NCBI RefSeq assembly: GCF_016734805.1
Contig: NZ_JAERQG010000002.1
Coordinates: 930,001 to 994,000, forward strand
Length of the DNA: 64,000 nt
Direction of reading: 5' to 3'
Source: Marivirga atlantica
GTDB taxonomy: Bacteria; Bacteroidota; Bacteroidia; Cytophagales; Cyclobacteriaceae
Shown here: positions 1 through 9,070 of the stretch, in pieces
How positions within the stretch are numbered: position 1 is the stretch's first letter
Layout of the letters: every line of letters starts with the position of its first letter
Notes under the pieces: generated by a model
What the model saw: only the letters and a program-made list of their open reading frames with translations
Database searches by the model: none
Told to the model about the DNA's origin: nothing
Translations under genes and position numbers: made by a program

Positions 1-1028
1 TGGCGGACTTTACTAATGATTTTATTTACGAAGAGAATATTCATGCGCTATATGCTATATATAATACAGAGTGGGATAAAATAAGCTTTCAGGCTGGTTT
101 GAGAGCAGAATATACAGATATCAGCACTGATTTTGGTGAAAGTGGAGATAGCCTTTTATTAGATAGAGATCCGTATGCCAACTTATTCCCAAGCGTATTC
201 TTAACCTACAAATTGAGCAAGCTAACCGATGTTCAGGCAAGTTATAGTAGGAGGTTTGACAGACCAGGTTTTAGAAGTTTGAACCCATTTTCAAATTTTG
301 GAGATAACACCAATATTAGAATAGGTAACCCTAATTTGAATCCTGAATTTACTGATTCATATGAATTAGGTGTTATGAACAACTTTAAAAATGCCAGTTT
401 GTATGCAGGCATTTATTACCGTTATACGGATGGTTTGATTGAAAGAGTCAATACTTTAATTGACAGTGTGATATATAGACAGCCTCAGAATATTGGCTTT
501 AGAAATGCCATTGGTTTAGAAAACACCTATTCGCACGATTTAAATGATTGGTGGCGTTTAAATGCTAATGTCAACGTGTTCTATCAAGAAACAGATGGAG
601 AAACAATAGATGATGAAGGTAGGTTGGTTGACTTGTATGCTCAAACCTTTACAATGAGTTCCAGATTAACATCACAGATGACTTTTTGGGATGATTTAAC
701 CTTTCAGTTAAGTGGATTCTATCGAGCACCAGAAAGGGAGCCCCAGCGTTACAGAAAGGCTTTTTATATGATGGATTTAGGGCTGAGTAAAGAAATTTTC
801 AATAATAAAGGGACAATTTCATTAAGTGTGCGAGATTTGTTTAATTCAAGAAAATGGAGAACAATTACCAGCGGTAGTAGCTCTGATGGCTCAAGCTTTG
901 AATATGATTCAGAATTCCAATGGAGAACGCGAACCTTCAGACTTACATTAGACTATAGATTGAACAGTAAAAAACAACGAGGTAGAAGTGAAGGGGGCAG
1001 AGGAGATAATAACGATGGAGATATTTAA
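1..1028 (+). CDS. C-terminal part of an outer-membrane beta-barrel (TonB-dependent receptor-like) protein, partial
   Basis: The reading frame is open from base 3 and runs to a TAA at 1026-1028, so this is the 3' part of a gene that begins before the window. The apparent start at 99 is an internal TTG. The protein is made of alternating aromatic/polar beta strands with Asn/Asp-rich turns (ADFTNDF.., SYSRRFDRPGFRSLNPF, RIGNPNLNPEFTDSYELG). That pattern is characteristic of the C-terminal barrel of the Bacteroidota OMP_b-brl_3 / TonB-dependent receptor group. The last strands end in a basic, Gly/Asp-rich tail rather than a terminal aromatic residue. Substrate cannot be inferred because the plug domain lies outside the window. 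The family call is good; a transport role is inferred. Confidence 0.8.
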   Translation, partial: ADFTNDFIYEENIHALYAIYNTEWDKISFQAGLRAEYTDISTDFGESGDSLLLDRDPYANLFPSVFLTYKLSKLTDVQASYSRRFDRPGFRSLNPFSNFGDNTNIRIGNPNLNPEFTDSYELGVMNNFKNASLYAGIYYRYTDGLIERVNTLIDSVIYRQPQNIGFRNAIGLENTYSHDLNDWWRLNANVNVFYQETDGETIDDEGRLVDLYAQTFTMSSRLTSQMTFWDDLTFQLSGFYRAPEREPQRYRKAFYMMDLGLSKEIFNNKGTISLSVRDLFNSRKWRTITSGSSSDGSSFEYDSEFQWRTRTFRLTLDYRLNSKKQRGRSEGGRGDNNDGDI

Positions 1029-1046
1029 TAAAAATTTAGATAGGGG

Positions 1047-1077
1047 TTAGTATTAAAAGAATTAAGTCGTACTTTTG
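1047..1077 (+). promoter_or_regulatory. Bacteroidota-type promoter for the gene at 1200
   Basis: TACTTTTG at 1070-1077 is an exact match to the TAnnTTTG -7 element of Bacteroidota sigma-ABfr promoters. A TTAG at 1047-1050, one base off the TTTG -33 element, lies 19 nt upstream. Transcription would begin near 1084, leaving a leader of about 115 nt. Confidence 0.55.
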
Positions 1078-1086
1078 CACCCAATT

Positions 1087-1168
1087 AGCAGCCGTAAGAA
1101 TTTTATTGCACTTTACATTAGGTTTTTGGTTATAATCTTTAAGATGCTTCATTATTTGAGCGGCTGCT
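1087..1168 (+). other. Possible structured leader closed by an 8-bp inverted repeat
   Basis: AGCAGCCG at 1087-1094 is exactly complementary to CGGCTGCT at 1161-1168. The arms lie just after the predicted transcription start and about 30 nt before the ATG at 1200, so they could close an 80-nt folded domain in the leader. No known riboswitch family is recognised. Confidence 0.3.
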
Positions 1169-1199
1169 TTCTTAACCAATCAAAATTCCACTCAATAGC

Positions 1200-1904
1200 A
1201 TGCTAAAATCCTTGGCAATTCCTTACGAATGGAAAATCATTAATAAATTCTTAGAAGAAGTAAACTGTCGAAATGAAATAAGTTCAGTTGAATTTACTAT
1301 AAAGGACTTCAATGATACTATTAAATTAGAAGATACTTTAGAGGAATTTGGCTTAAACTCTTCTGATTTGGTAGGTAAAACGCTCAAGTTTAATACTATA
1401 TATCTTTTTGAATTCCAAAAGTATCTTATTTACGAACCAACTTTTCATTTTAATAAGTATCGCTTAATTACTTTACGCGATGAATTATATCATAATTATT
1501 CACCTTTTGATATTCAGAAGCATCGAAATTATTGCCGAACCAAAGAACAGGAGGCTCTAAAATCTGGTCTTAAGTCTGAAATATGGACCTTAAAGGAAGG
1601 AGAGGAGCTATTAGGGACTTCAGAAGAAGCAGGATATTTTGGAGGTAAGGGTTCGAGTGGTTGGAAGTATATTGCTATAGCGAATTACTTACTGGATATT
1701 TATTCATACGATAAAAATTTTGCTTTTCACCGTTTCAGCCCTTTTGACACTTTAATGGTTGATGGAAAATTAATTCAATTCCAGACTTTATTGCTTTCTA
1801 GCGAACCTAAACACAAAGAGGCTATTCAAAAATATATGGTAAGAAAACTTGATATACCTGTAGAAAAGCTGGAATCTGATGTTTTCATATCAAATAAACC
1901 ATAA
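1200..1904 (+). CDS. Hypothetical protein, 234 aa
   Basis: I do not recognise this family. The protein is soluble-looking, with no signal peptide or membrane segment, and is rich in Lys, Glu and aromatic residues. It has a short Gly-rich stretch (GYFGGKGSSGWKY) at about residues 148-160. It starts at the first ATG after a convincing promoter and leader. The gene stands alone between the receptor fragment and the SDR gene, on the same strand as both. Function unknown. Confidence 0.6.
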   Translation: MLKSLAIPYEWKIINKFLEEVNCRNEISSVEFTIKDFNDTIKLEDTLEEFGLNSSDLVGKTLKFNTIYLFEFQKYLIYEPTFHFNKYRLITLRDELYHNYSPFDIQKHRNYCRTKEQEALKSGLKSEIWTLKEGEELLGTSEEAGYFGGKGSSGWKYIAIANYLLDIYSYDKNFAFHRFSPFDTLMVDGKLIQFQTLLLSSEPKHKEAIQKYMVRKLDIPVEKLESDVFISNKP

Positions 1905-1963
1905 AAATTAAACTCTGTGGGCATAGTTGAGTTGGTAAGTTTAAACAAATAATCAATTTAAAT

Positions 1964-2677
1964 ATGCAGAATATTAGTAATAAAGTAGCATTAATAACTG
2001 GTGGAAGTAAAGGAATAGGCTACGGTATAGCTGAAGCATTGGTTAACAAAGGTGTGAAAGTTGCCATAACCAGTAGATCACAAAGTTCTGCCGATGAAGC
2101 AGCAAAATCCTTGGGTGGTCCAGATAAGGTGCTAGCTTTGGAAGCTGATGTCAGAAGTTTCGAAAGCCAGCAGTCATGCGTGACTAAAATTATTGAAAAA
2201 TGGGGCCAGTTAGATTATGTGATTGCCAATGCTGGTTTAGGGCACTTTGCAAGTGTAGCAGATTTGTCTGCTGACCAATGGAATGAGGTTATAGATACAA
2301 ATCTTACAGGACCATTTTATACAATTAAATCTTCTCTTGAGGCTTTAAAAAAGTCTAAAGGATATTTTATTACCATTTCTAGCTTAGCTGGAACTAACTT
2401 TTTTCCTGGCGGATCAGCTTACAATGCCAGTAAATTTGGTTTAACAGGTTTTACTCAGGCGGTAATGCTTGATTTACGTCATGAGGGTATAAATGTAAGT
2501 ACCATAATGCCTGGCTCAGTGGCTACTCACTTTAATAACCATGAACCTAATGAAGCTGATGCATGGAAGATTCAGCCAGAGGATTTGGGTAAGATGGTGG
2601 TAGATTTGTTTGAAATGGATTCAAGAACACTACCTAGTAAAATTGAAGTGCGACCAAGTCAACCTCCTAAAAAATAA
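1964..2677 (+). CDS. Short-chain dehydrogenase/reductase (SDR)
   Basis: A 237-residue classical SDR, the usual length. It has the nucleotide-binding TGGSKGIGYG near residue 13, the NAG motif (IANAGLG) near 90, a catalytic Ser in the ISSLAG segment near 138, and YNASK (YxxxK) near 153. It is therefore an NAD(P)-dependent oxidoreductase with a Rossmann fold, cytoplasmic. A basic TSRSQSS after the second strand suggests NADPH preference (inference). The substrate cannot be told from sequence; the closest style is 3-oxoacyl-ACP reductase or sepiapterin-type SDRs. Monocistronic, ending at a bidirectional terminator. Confidence 0.9.
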   Translation: MQNISNKVALITGGSKGIGYGIAEALVNKGVKVAITSRSQSSADEAAKSLGGPDKVLALEADVRSFESQQSCVTKIIEKWGQLDYVIANAGLGHFASVADLSADQWNEVIDTNLTGPFYTIKSSLEALKKSKGYFITISSLAGTNFFPGGSAYNASKFGLTGFTQAVMLDLRHEGINVSTIMPGSVATHFNNHEPNEADAWKIQPEDLGKMVVDLFEMDSRTLPSKIEVRPSQPPKK

Positions 2678-2756
2678 TGATTTGAAATTATTCATGTTGT
2701 TATCAGTTATGTCAGGTATAATAGCTTTAGCATAACATGAATTGTCGTAAATAAAA

Positions 2757-2783
2757 AAGGTCAGATGGAGGGCATCTGACCTT
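2757..2783. terminator. Bidirectional rho-independent terminator
   Basis: An 11-bp perfect stem (AAGGTCAGATG at 2757-2767 and its complement at 2773-2783) with a 5-nt loop is flanked by an A-run on the left and a T-rich run on the right. It can stop the SDR gene on the plus strand and the converging metallopeptidase gene on the minus strand. Confidence 0.85.
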
Positions 2784-2806
2784 AAATTTTTTAGTTGGTT
2801 ACTAAA

Positions 2807-3658
2807 TTAATATAAATACTCAAGAGCAGTTACATCATAGTTACCAAACTCACCATCTTCACCTGAGCCAAAGCAAGCTAACATGATAGAGTTAGGATCA
2901 ATTCCAGTTGGAGTTCCAGGAACATGGATAGCACCAACGCCACCATCACCTTCATTTCCACCCGATCCACAAGAATAAGATCTGTCAAAATAATCAGTAT
3001 GTCTTAAACCTACAGAGTGACCCATTTCGTGAGTAATTACGTGCTCAACTACATTAGTGTCATAGTTGCTAGTTCCAGAGTTAATTCTGATGAATTTGTT
3101 AGGACGACCACCGCTAGGGAAACCAGCGCTACCGCCACCGCCACCAGATACTCTATAAACAACCATGTCATATGAGTTGTAGTTAGTACCAAATGTTAAA
3201 GTGAAGTTTAAGCTTGTATTGATTCTGTTATAATTAGCAACAGCCCACTGCAAAGCAGTTTGCATTTTAGAATCCAAGCCATTTGCATTGTTGCCAGTGT
3301 AGCCTATTACACGAATAGTTCTTCCCTGGCTAACAAGGTTGTTAGTACGATACTGCTCACCATTCAATCCTTTGTGAGCGATATCACTATCTAACATTTC
3401 TTCCATTTGTTTTGCAGAAATAGCTATATCCCCCTCCAGCATATAAAACTTTTCTACTTCACCCGTTAAAGGGTTATCGATCTGATCAACATACATGTCA
3501 CTGGCATCAAAACCAAGTTCAACGAACTTGTCTCTAATGTCATCATTGATCGTATTAAGATCGACATTCAGTTCTTCATCTTGTTGACAAGAACTCATTA
3601 CTACTGTGCTTGCTATGATTGCCAAAACAATCATCAAGCGATTTTTAAAATTACACAT
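2807..3658 (-). CDS. HEIGH-type (M57-like) zinc metallopeptidase lipoprotein
   Basis: A 283-residue protein with an N-terminal lipoprotein signal whose lipid-bearing Cys is probably C24 (..VVMSSCQQDE). The zinc site is HEMGHSVGLRHTD, with H210, E211, H214 and H220, the HExxHxxGxxH pattern of metzincins. The flanking DYFDRS and EGDGGVGA..PGTPTG blocks match the Bacteroidota HEIGH/M57 peptidase group. It is probably anchored to a membrane and faces the periplasm or the cell surface. It has a close paralogue at 6854-7711 with identical metal-ligand numbering, and lies divergent from the subtilase at 3803. Substrate unknown. Confidence 0.85.
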   Translation of the reverse strand: MCNFKNRLMIVLAIIASTVVMSSCQQDEELNVDLNTINDDIRDKFVELGFDASDMYVDQIDNPLTGEVEKFYMLEGDIAISAKQMEEMLDSDIAHKGLNGEQYRTNNLVSQGRTIRVIGYTGNNANGLDSKMQTALQWAVANYNRINTSLNFTLTFGTNYNSYDMVVYRVSGGGGGSAGFPSGGRPNKFIRINSGTSNYDTNVVEHVITHEMGHSVGLRHTDYFDRSYSCGSGGNEGDGGVGAIHVPGTPTGIDPNSIMLACFGSGEDGEFGNYDVTALEYLY

Positions 3659-3802
3659 ATTACAGTAAGTTTTTGGTTAGATTCGAATAATATTATTTTC
3701 TTTACAAAAGCGAAAATAAACGATAACATTTTTTTAAACATTATTGAATAAATGCAATTTATTTTCGTTATAGTTTAAAAAATATAACATAGTGTGCTAT
3801 AA

Positions 3803-6691
3803 ATGGCGAATTATATTAATACAATATTAAATAACGTACAAAGTAAAATAGTGATATTTATCTTAGTAATTTTATATTTTATCAACTACGATATTAGTTA
3901 TTGTAACGCTCAAACCGTAAAATCTAATCTTAAATGGTCACAATTCATTGAAAAGTCCTCTGATCTGCAAAAAACAACAAAAAGCACACAGTTTTATCTG
4001 CTATTTAATGAAAATGCTGGGGTAAGTTCTTTAGCCCAAATTCAAGAAAAATTTGTGGTTATCAGAAGGTTAGATGAACAAAACTTTATCGTAAAATTAA
4101 AAGACGCCTATAGTGATCAGTCAGTTGGTTATAGATTTTACCCAGCTAATAATTTATGGAAGTTGAATGAACAACTATTGCAGCAATACAATGATCCTCA
4201 AATTAAGACCTTTCAGAATGACTTTCTTATTTATGTAAATAATGAATCTGATGATTTGTCAAAGTCTCATAATTTAAAGAGGATAGCCTATAACGTATAT
4301 AAATATAGAGGGCGATTGACAAGAGTGACATTAGAAGAACTCTTAGCCAATAATAACATTGAAGCTATTACAATTGAAAGTTTACTACCTAAGGGTGAAG
4401 CTACAGTATTGGATCTCAACCTTAATCCTAATAGAATCAATACTGTTCATAATTTATATCCTTACCTAACTGGTGAGAACGAACTCATAAGCATTCAAGA
4501 ATCCTTTTATGATACTGATGATATAGATTTAAAAGGACGTTATGTCGATAGTGGTTTAGAAAGTGAATTTTCTGAGAACCACGCCACACAAATGGCAACT
4601 ATAATTGCAGGAAATGGCAATTCCTTTGTTACAGGGAGGGGAGTAGCAACCAATGTTAATCATTCATCGGTGAGCTTTGCCGATATTGCTCCTCAAACTG
4701 ATGCTTACTACAATGAAAATGACGTTCAGTTACAGAATCATTCTTATGGAACTGCAATAGAACCTTTTTATGGGGTATTGGCTCAAAGCTATGATAAAAG
4801 TGCTTTTAACAATAAAACTTTACTTCATATTCAGTCCTCAGGTAATAGCGGATTGGAAGAGTCTGAAGAAGGTCAATATGCCGGATTGCCAGGGTTTGCT
4901 AACCTTACTGGTAACTATAAAAATGCGAAAAACACCTTAGCTGTTGCTTCAGTGGATACTACTGGGAATCATGTACCTTATAGCAGTTCAGGCCCTGCTT
5001 TTGATGGGCGAATTAAACCAGAATTGAGTACTTATAGTATAGCAGGTACTTCTAATTCTGCTGCAATGGTTTCAGGAACAGGTATTTTAATGCAGCAGCA
5101 ATTTAAAATGCTTTATGATTCAGCAATGCCCTCAGCTTTAGCTAAAGCTATTTTAATTAATTCGGCTGACGATGTAGGAACCTTAGGTCCTGATTTTAAA
5201 ACTGGTTATGGGCAACTAAATGCATTAGCTGCAATCGAAACAATCAAAAATCAGCATTTTATTTCTGGGGTGATTTCTTCTCAGTCTTCCGCTTTCAGCC
5301 AGTCTATTCAAATACCAAATAATGCTATTAACGTAAAGGTTACTTTGGTTTGGAATGATGTTCCAGCCAATCCAAATGACGCTATTGCCTTAATAAATGA
5401 CTTAGATTTATCTGTCTCTGTAAGTGGTGATGAACATTTACCATTTATACTTGATTCATCACCAAATGAAACTTCATTAAATAAGGCAGCTATAACAGGC
5501 CAGGATCATTTAAATAACGTTGAACAAGTTTTTATAAATAATCCTTCGGGAGAAGAAGTAATCATAGAAGTGACTCCTTATGATATTAGCTCGACAGAGC
5601 AAAAATTTTACATAGCTTATCAATATGATATTGCAGATAGTTTTAGATGGACCAGTCCAACTTCAACAGATAACATTCCATATAATGGTGAAACCACAAG
5701 TCATTTGCGCTGGGAGAATTCTTATGATATCTCTACAGGTCAATTATACTACAGGCTGACTGGCACTAGTGACAATCAATGGAAACTAGTCAGCGAAACT
5801 GTTGATTTACGTTCTGAGAATTTCAGGTGGAATAATCCTGAAATCAATGAGTTGGCACAGTTAAAAATGGAAATAGGTAATGATGAATTTATTTCGGATA
5901 CTTTCTCTATTTCAGTACCCACCAGGTTGAGTGTTAGCTTTAACTGTGAAGATTCTCTTGCTGTGAGTTGGAATAGCTTCCAGTCCGTTGACTATTATAA
6001 GTTAAGTAATATTCAAAATGATCAACCTCGGGTGTTATACGAACAAGCTGATACAAGTATTACAATTCAAAAAGCTGTTTTATCCTCAAATTTTCTGCGT
6101 CTAACCCCCTATATTAATGGTAAATCATTAATAAGTAGTTTTACCGTAGACTATGACTTGCAAGGAGCTTTCTGCTATATCAATAATTTATACACCTATG
6201 TTGAGCAGGACTCGGGTGTTTTTATTTATTCTGAATTAGGAGGTATAAATAACATCTCAGAAGTTATTATGCAGAAAGAGGTCGGTAATTCATGGCAAGA
6301 TGTGATTGCTGAAGTACCTAAAGAAGAGGTTGTAAAACTATTGGATGAGAATCCTGATAATGGATTAAATAATTATCGACTCCTTATTAATTTTATCAAT
6401 GGCGAGCAGATAATAAGTGATAAACTCAATGCCTTTTTTGTTAAAGATGAGGACTTCCTTGTATTCCCCAACCCAGTTAATTCAGATCAGGATATAAGAG
6501 TATTTGGGAAGTCGGTTCGTCAAATTCATGAATTTAGGCTTACAACAATATATGGAAAAGAAGTACTTCATTACAATTTTGATGATGATCGTTTATTTAT
6601 TGAAAGGCCTCAGGTAGATGCAGGCCTGTATCTTTATCAGATTATTAAAAATGGAGAGCTAGTAGCTTCAGGAAAGCTCTTGTTTTATTAA
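3803..6691 (+). CDS. Subtilase-family (S8) secreted protease with C-terminal T9SS sorting domain
   Basis: 962 residues. An N-terminal hydrophobic segment (about 15-36) serves as signal peptide. A subtilisin-like domain spans roughly 220-480: His in ENHATQMA (H260), the oxyanion Asn in QSSGNSG, and the Ser nucleophile in GTSNSAAM (S417). The place expected for the catalytic Asp (usually WDxG) reads IQESF, giving E233. Beta-rich modules follow, and residues about 885-962 form a type A T9SS sorting domain (VFPNPV.., then GLYLYQI.. and a terminal basic/aromatic strand). It is predicted to cross the outer membrane by T9SS and be surface-attached or released. The Asp-to-Glu change may alter activity. 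Confidence 0.85.
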   Translation: MANYINTILNNVQSKIVIFILVILYFINYDISYCNAQTVKSNLKWSQFIEKSSDLQKTTKSTQFYLLFNENAGVSSLAQIQEKFVVIRRLDEQNFIVKLKDAYSDQSVGYRFYPANNLWKLNEQLLQQYNDPQIKTFQNDFLIYVNNESDDLSKSHNLKRIAYNVYKYRGRLTRVTLEELLANNNIEAITIESLLPKGEATVLDLNLNPNRINTVHNLYPYLTGENELISIQESFYDTDDIDLKGRYVDSGLESEFSENHATQMATIIAGNGNSFVTGRGVATNVNHSSVSFADIAPQTDAYYNENDVQLQNHSYGTAIEPFYGVLAQSYDKSAFNNKTLLHIQSSGNSGLEESEEGQYAGLPGFANLTGNYKNAKNTLAVASVDTTGNHVPYSSSGPAFDGRIKPELSTYSIAGTSNSAAMVSGTGILMQQQFKMLYDSAMPSALAKAILINSADDVGTLGPDFKTGYGQLNALAAIETIKNQHFISGVISSQSSAFSQSIQIPNNAINVKVTLVWNDVPANPNDAIALINDLDLSVSVSGDEHLPFILDSSPNETSLNKAAITGQDHLNNVEQVFINNPSGEEVIIEVTPYDISSTEQKFYIAYQYDIADSFRWTSPTSTDNIPYNGETTSHLRWENSYDISTGQLYYRLTGTSDNQWKLVSETVDLRSENFRWNNPEINELAQLKMEIGNDEFISDTFSISVPTRLSVSFNCEDSLAVSWNSFQSVDYYKLSNIQNDQPRVLYEQADTSITIQKAVLSSNFLRLTPYINGKSLISSFTVDYDLQGAFCYINNLYTYVEQDSGVFIYSELGGINNISEVIMQKEVGNSWQDVIAEVPKEEVVKLLDENPDNGLNNYRLLINFINGEQIISDKLNAFFVKDEDFLVFPNPVNSDQDIRVFGKSVRQIHEFRLTTIYGKEVLHYNFDDDRLFIERPQVDAGLYLYQIIKNGELVASGKLLFY

Positions 6692-6853
6692 AATACATCT
6701 GTATACTTTTATTGTAGATATTCAGATTAATGTTGTACTTATTGAATAATATAGCCAATTAAATACTGCGGTATATTTATTCTTCAGAATTTAATTAGGA
6801 ATTCCAATCTGCTTGCCACATATTCGAGCTTATAACCAAAAAACATAATAATC

Positions 6854-7711
6854 ATGTTAAGTAATTTTAAAAGATTTATTACAGTATTAGCTCTTGGTGG
6901 CTTTGTATTAGCAGGTTGCCAGCAAGATGAAACTGCAACTATTGATAATTTGGCAGTTGATGACGTAACTATCCAGAAGATCAAAAATCTTGGCTTCGAT
7001 GTTACTAATCAAGCACCAACTAAATTTGAAGATGGTTACTTAGTTGAAGGTGATATTTACCTAACGGATAAAAATATTGCTGAAATGTCTAAGCCTAATC
7101 ACTTACCTGTTGCTGAACAGTACTCAACAGATAATTTGGTTTGCGGACCAAGAGAAATTACCGTTTTTGCTCAAGAGGAAGATGCAAGCAGTAAAGGTCC
7201 TAATAAGGGTGCTTATAGTCCTGCTATGATTGCTGGTCTTGATGAAGCAATTAGTAGATATAATGCTGAAGGTTTAACTTTAACCTTTAGAAGAGTTTCT
7301 AACCAAAATCAAGCGGACATTGTAATGACTCGTCTTAACAAAAGAGATGAAAGAAGAGGCGTGTTAGGTTCTGCTGGTTTCCCAACTTCAGGTTGTGATC
7401 CTTATGGAGAAATCAAAATGAGTGGAGTGTTAGAATCATCTTATGGTCTTTCTACTGATGGTATTGCTACTATAATTGCTCACGAAATGGGACACTGCAT
7501 TGGTTTCCGTCACACAGATTATTTTGACAGATCGATCTCTTGTGGTGGAGCTACTTCAAACGAAGGTGATGGTGGTGTAGGTGCTAATCACATCCCAGGT
7601 ACACCAACTGGTGCTTCTGCAAGCAAAGCTTCTTGGATGTTAGCTTGTACTGATGGCTCTAACAGACCATTCAACAACGATGACAGAACTGCTTTAGATT
7701 ACTTATACTAA
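6854..7711 (+). CDS. HEIGH-type (M57-like) zinc metallopeptidase lipoprotein, paralogue of 2807-3658
   Basis: A 285-residue lipoprotein with a textbook lipobox (FVLAGC, lipid Cys C22). The zinc-binding HEMGHCIGFRHTD carries H210, E211, H214 and H220, exactly the positions of the paralogue at 2807. The DYFDRS and EGDGGVGA motifs and a C-terminal ..ALDYLY are shared as well. An extra Cys pair (C97 and C181) could form a disulfide, which would suit an extracytoplasmic location. It sits 162 nt after the T9SS subtilase, so the two metallopeptidases bracket that protease. It ends at a strong terminator. Substrate unknown. Confidence 0.87.
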   Translation: MLSNFKRFITVLALGGFVLAGCQQDETATIDNLAVDDVTIQKIKNLGFDVTNQAPTKFEDGYLVEGDIYLTDKNIAEMSKPNHLPVAEQYSTDNLVCGPREITVFAQEEDASSKGPNKGAYSPAMIAGLDEAISRYNAEGLTLTFRRVSNQNQADIVMTRLNKRDERRGVLGSAGFPTSGCDPYGEIKMSGVLESSYGLSTDGIATIIAHEMGHCIGFRHTDYFDRSISCGGATSNEGDGGVGANHIPGTPTGASASKASWMLACTDGSNRPFNNDDRTALDYLY

Positions 7712-7735
7712 TCTGTAGTATTTTATTTATTTTAG

Positions 7736-7760
7736 AAGGCGACTTATGGTCGCCTTTTTT
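7736..7760 (+). terminator. Rho-independent terminator
   Basis: Stem AAGGCGAC (7736-7743) / GTCGCCTT (7749-7756), 5-nt loop, followed by a T-run. It ends the metallopeptidase transcript. Confidence 0.85.
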
Positions 7761-7803
7761 ATTGTCTATTTTTCTATAATCTATGATTAATCAAAGTAAT
7801 ACT

Positions 7804-7811
7804 TACCTTTG
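7804..7811 (+). promoter_or_regulatory. -7 promoter element for the DEAD-box gene at 7844
   Basis: TACCTTTG matches the Bacteroidota TAnnTTTG -7 element exactly. No good -33 element is visible. Transcription would begin near 7818, only about 26 nt before the TTG start. Confidence 0.5.
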
Positions 7812-7843
7812 ATAATTAGAATCTAAAACCATAAATCAAAATT

Positions 7844-9055
7844 TTGAAGTTTACCGAATTTAATTTTCATGATACCTTAGTAGAAGGTCTAAGCATGATG
7901 AATTTTAAGGATGCTACTCCAGTACAACAGCAAGCAATTCCTATTATTCTGCAAAACAAAGATATTATTGCCTGCGCACAAACCGGTACTGGTAAAACAG
8001 CGGCTTTCGTGTTGCCAGTATTACATAAAATAGCTTCTTCTAAACCTTCTAAAGAAGTTAACACAGTAATTATTGCTCCAACCAGAGAGTTGGCCCAGCA
8101 AATTGACCAGCAGATAGAAGGCTTTTCATACTTTACAAATGCCAGCTCAATAGCTATTTATGGTGGTGGTGATGGGGCAGCTTGGGAGCAGCAAAAGAAA
8201 GCCATAAGAGAAGGTGTTGATATTATTACGGCAACACCCGGTAGACTCATTGCCTTATTAAATAGCGAAGCTACCAATTTGGGTAATGTAAAGCACCTCA
8301 TACTAGATGAGGCTGACAGAATGCTTGACATGGGTTTCGCAGACGATATAAAAAGGATTGTAAAGCAATTGCCAAAAGAGAGACAGACCATCCTGTTTTC
8401 TGCTACCATGCCTCCAAAGATTAAGAAACTGGCAAATGAGATACTTAATGATCCTGAAGAGGTGATGCTATCTATTTCTAAGCCGGCAGAAGCTATTTCT
8501 CAGAAAGCTTTTATGACCTACGACAATCAGAAAATTCCATTAACAAAGTTTTTGTTAGGATCAGGCAGATATGAAACAGCTATCATTTTTGCCTCAACTA
8601 AAGATAAGGTAAAGGAACTATCAAAGGAGTTAAATGAATTGCCTCTTCAAATTAAATCTTTCCATAGTGATTTGGATCAGTCCGAAAGGGAGGAAATCAT
8701 GAGAAATTTCAGGGCAAAAAAGCTACAAGTACTAGTAGGTACAGATATCATTTCAAGAGGAATAGATGTTGAAAATATTAGCTTGGTAATTAACTATGAT
8801 GTGCCTGGAGATGCCGAAGATTATGTGCACCGAGTGGGTAGAACAGCACGTGCAGCAACTAAAGGTGAGGCAATAACTTTTATAAACGAAAAGGATGTTG
8901 AGAAATTCACTCGAATAGAAGAGCTTATCGAAAGAGAGGTTTCAAAAACAACAAGTTTGCCAAGTAGGTTAGGAGAAGGGCCTAAGTATGAGCTTAACAA
9001 AAGGAAACATTCAGGAGGGAATCGTAAGAAGCCCTTTAAAAAGAAATATAAATAA
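7844..9055 (+). CDS. DEAD-box ATP-dependent RNA helicase
   Basis: A 403-residue superfamily 2 RNA helicase. In order: Q motif (ATPVQQQAIP, with the upstream Phe in FNF), motif I AQTGTGKT (45-52), PTRELA, TPGR, DEAD, SAT, then the second RecA domain with GTDIISRGIDVE and HRVGRTAR. The tail is basic (KRKHSGGNRKKPFKKKYK) and likely binds RNA. I chose the TTG at 7844 because the conserved Q-motif Phe lies upstream of the first ATG. It unwinds RNA duplexes in ribosome assembly or mRNA decay; the exact target is not known. It is followed 15 nt later by a second DEAD-box gene, so the two are probably co-transcribed. Confidence 0.93.
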   Translation: MKFTEFNFHDTLVEGLSMMNFKDATPVQQQAIPIILQNKDIIACAQTGTGKTAAFVLPVLHKIASSKPSKEVNTVIIAPTRELAQQIDQQIEGFSYFTNASSIAIYGGGDGAAWEQQKKAIREGVDIITATPGRLIALLNSEATNLGNVKHLILDEADRMLDMGFADDIKRIVKQLPKERQTILFSATMPPKIKKLANEILNDPEEVMLSISKPAEAISQKAFMTYDNQKIPLTKFLLGSGRYETAIIFASTKDKVKELSKELNELPLQIKSFHSDLDQSEREEIMRNFRAKKLQVLVGTDIISRGIDVENISLVINYDVPGDAEDYVHRVGRTARAATKGEAITFINEKDVEKFTRIEELIEREVSKTTSLPSRLGEGPKYELNKRKHSGGNRKKPFKKKYK

Positions 9056-9070
9056 CTAGTAAATTAGAAA

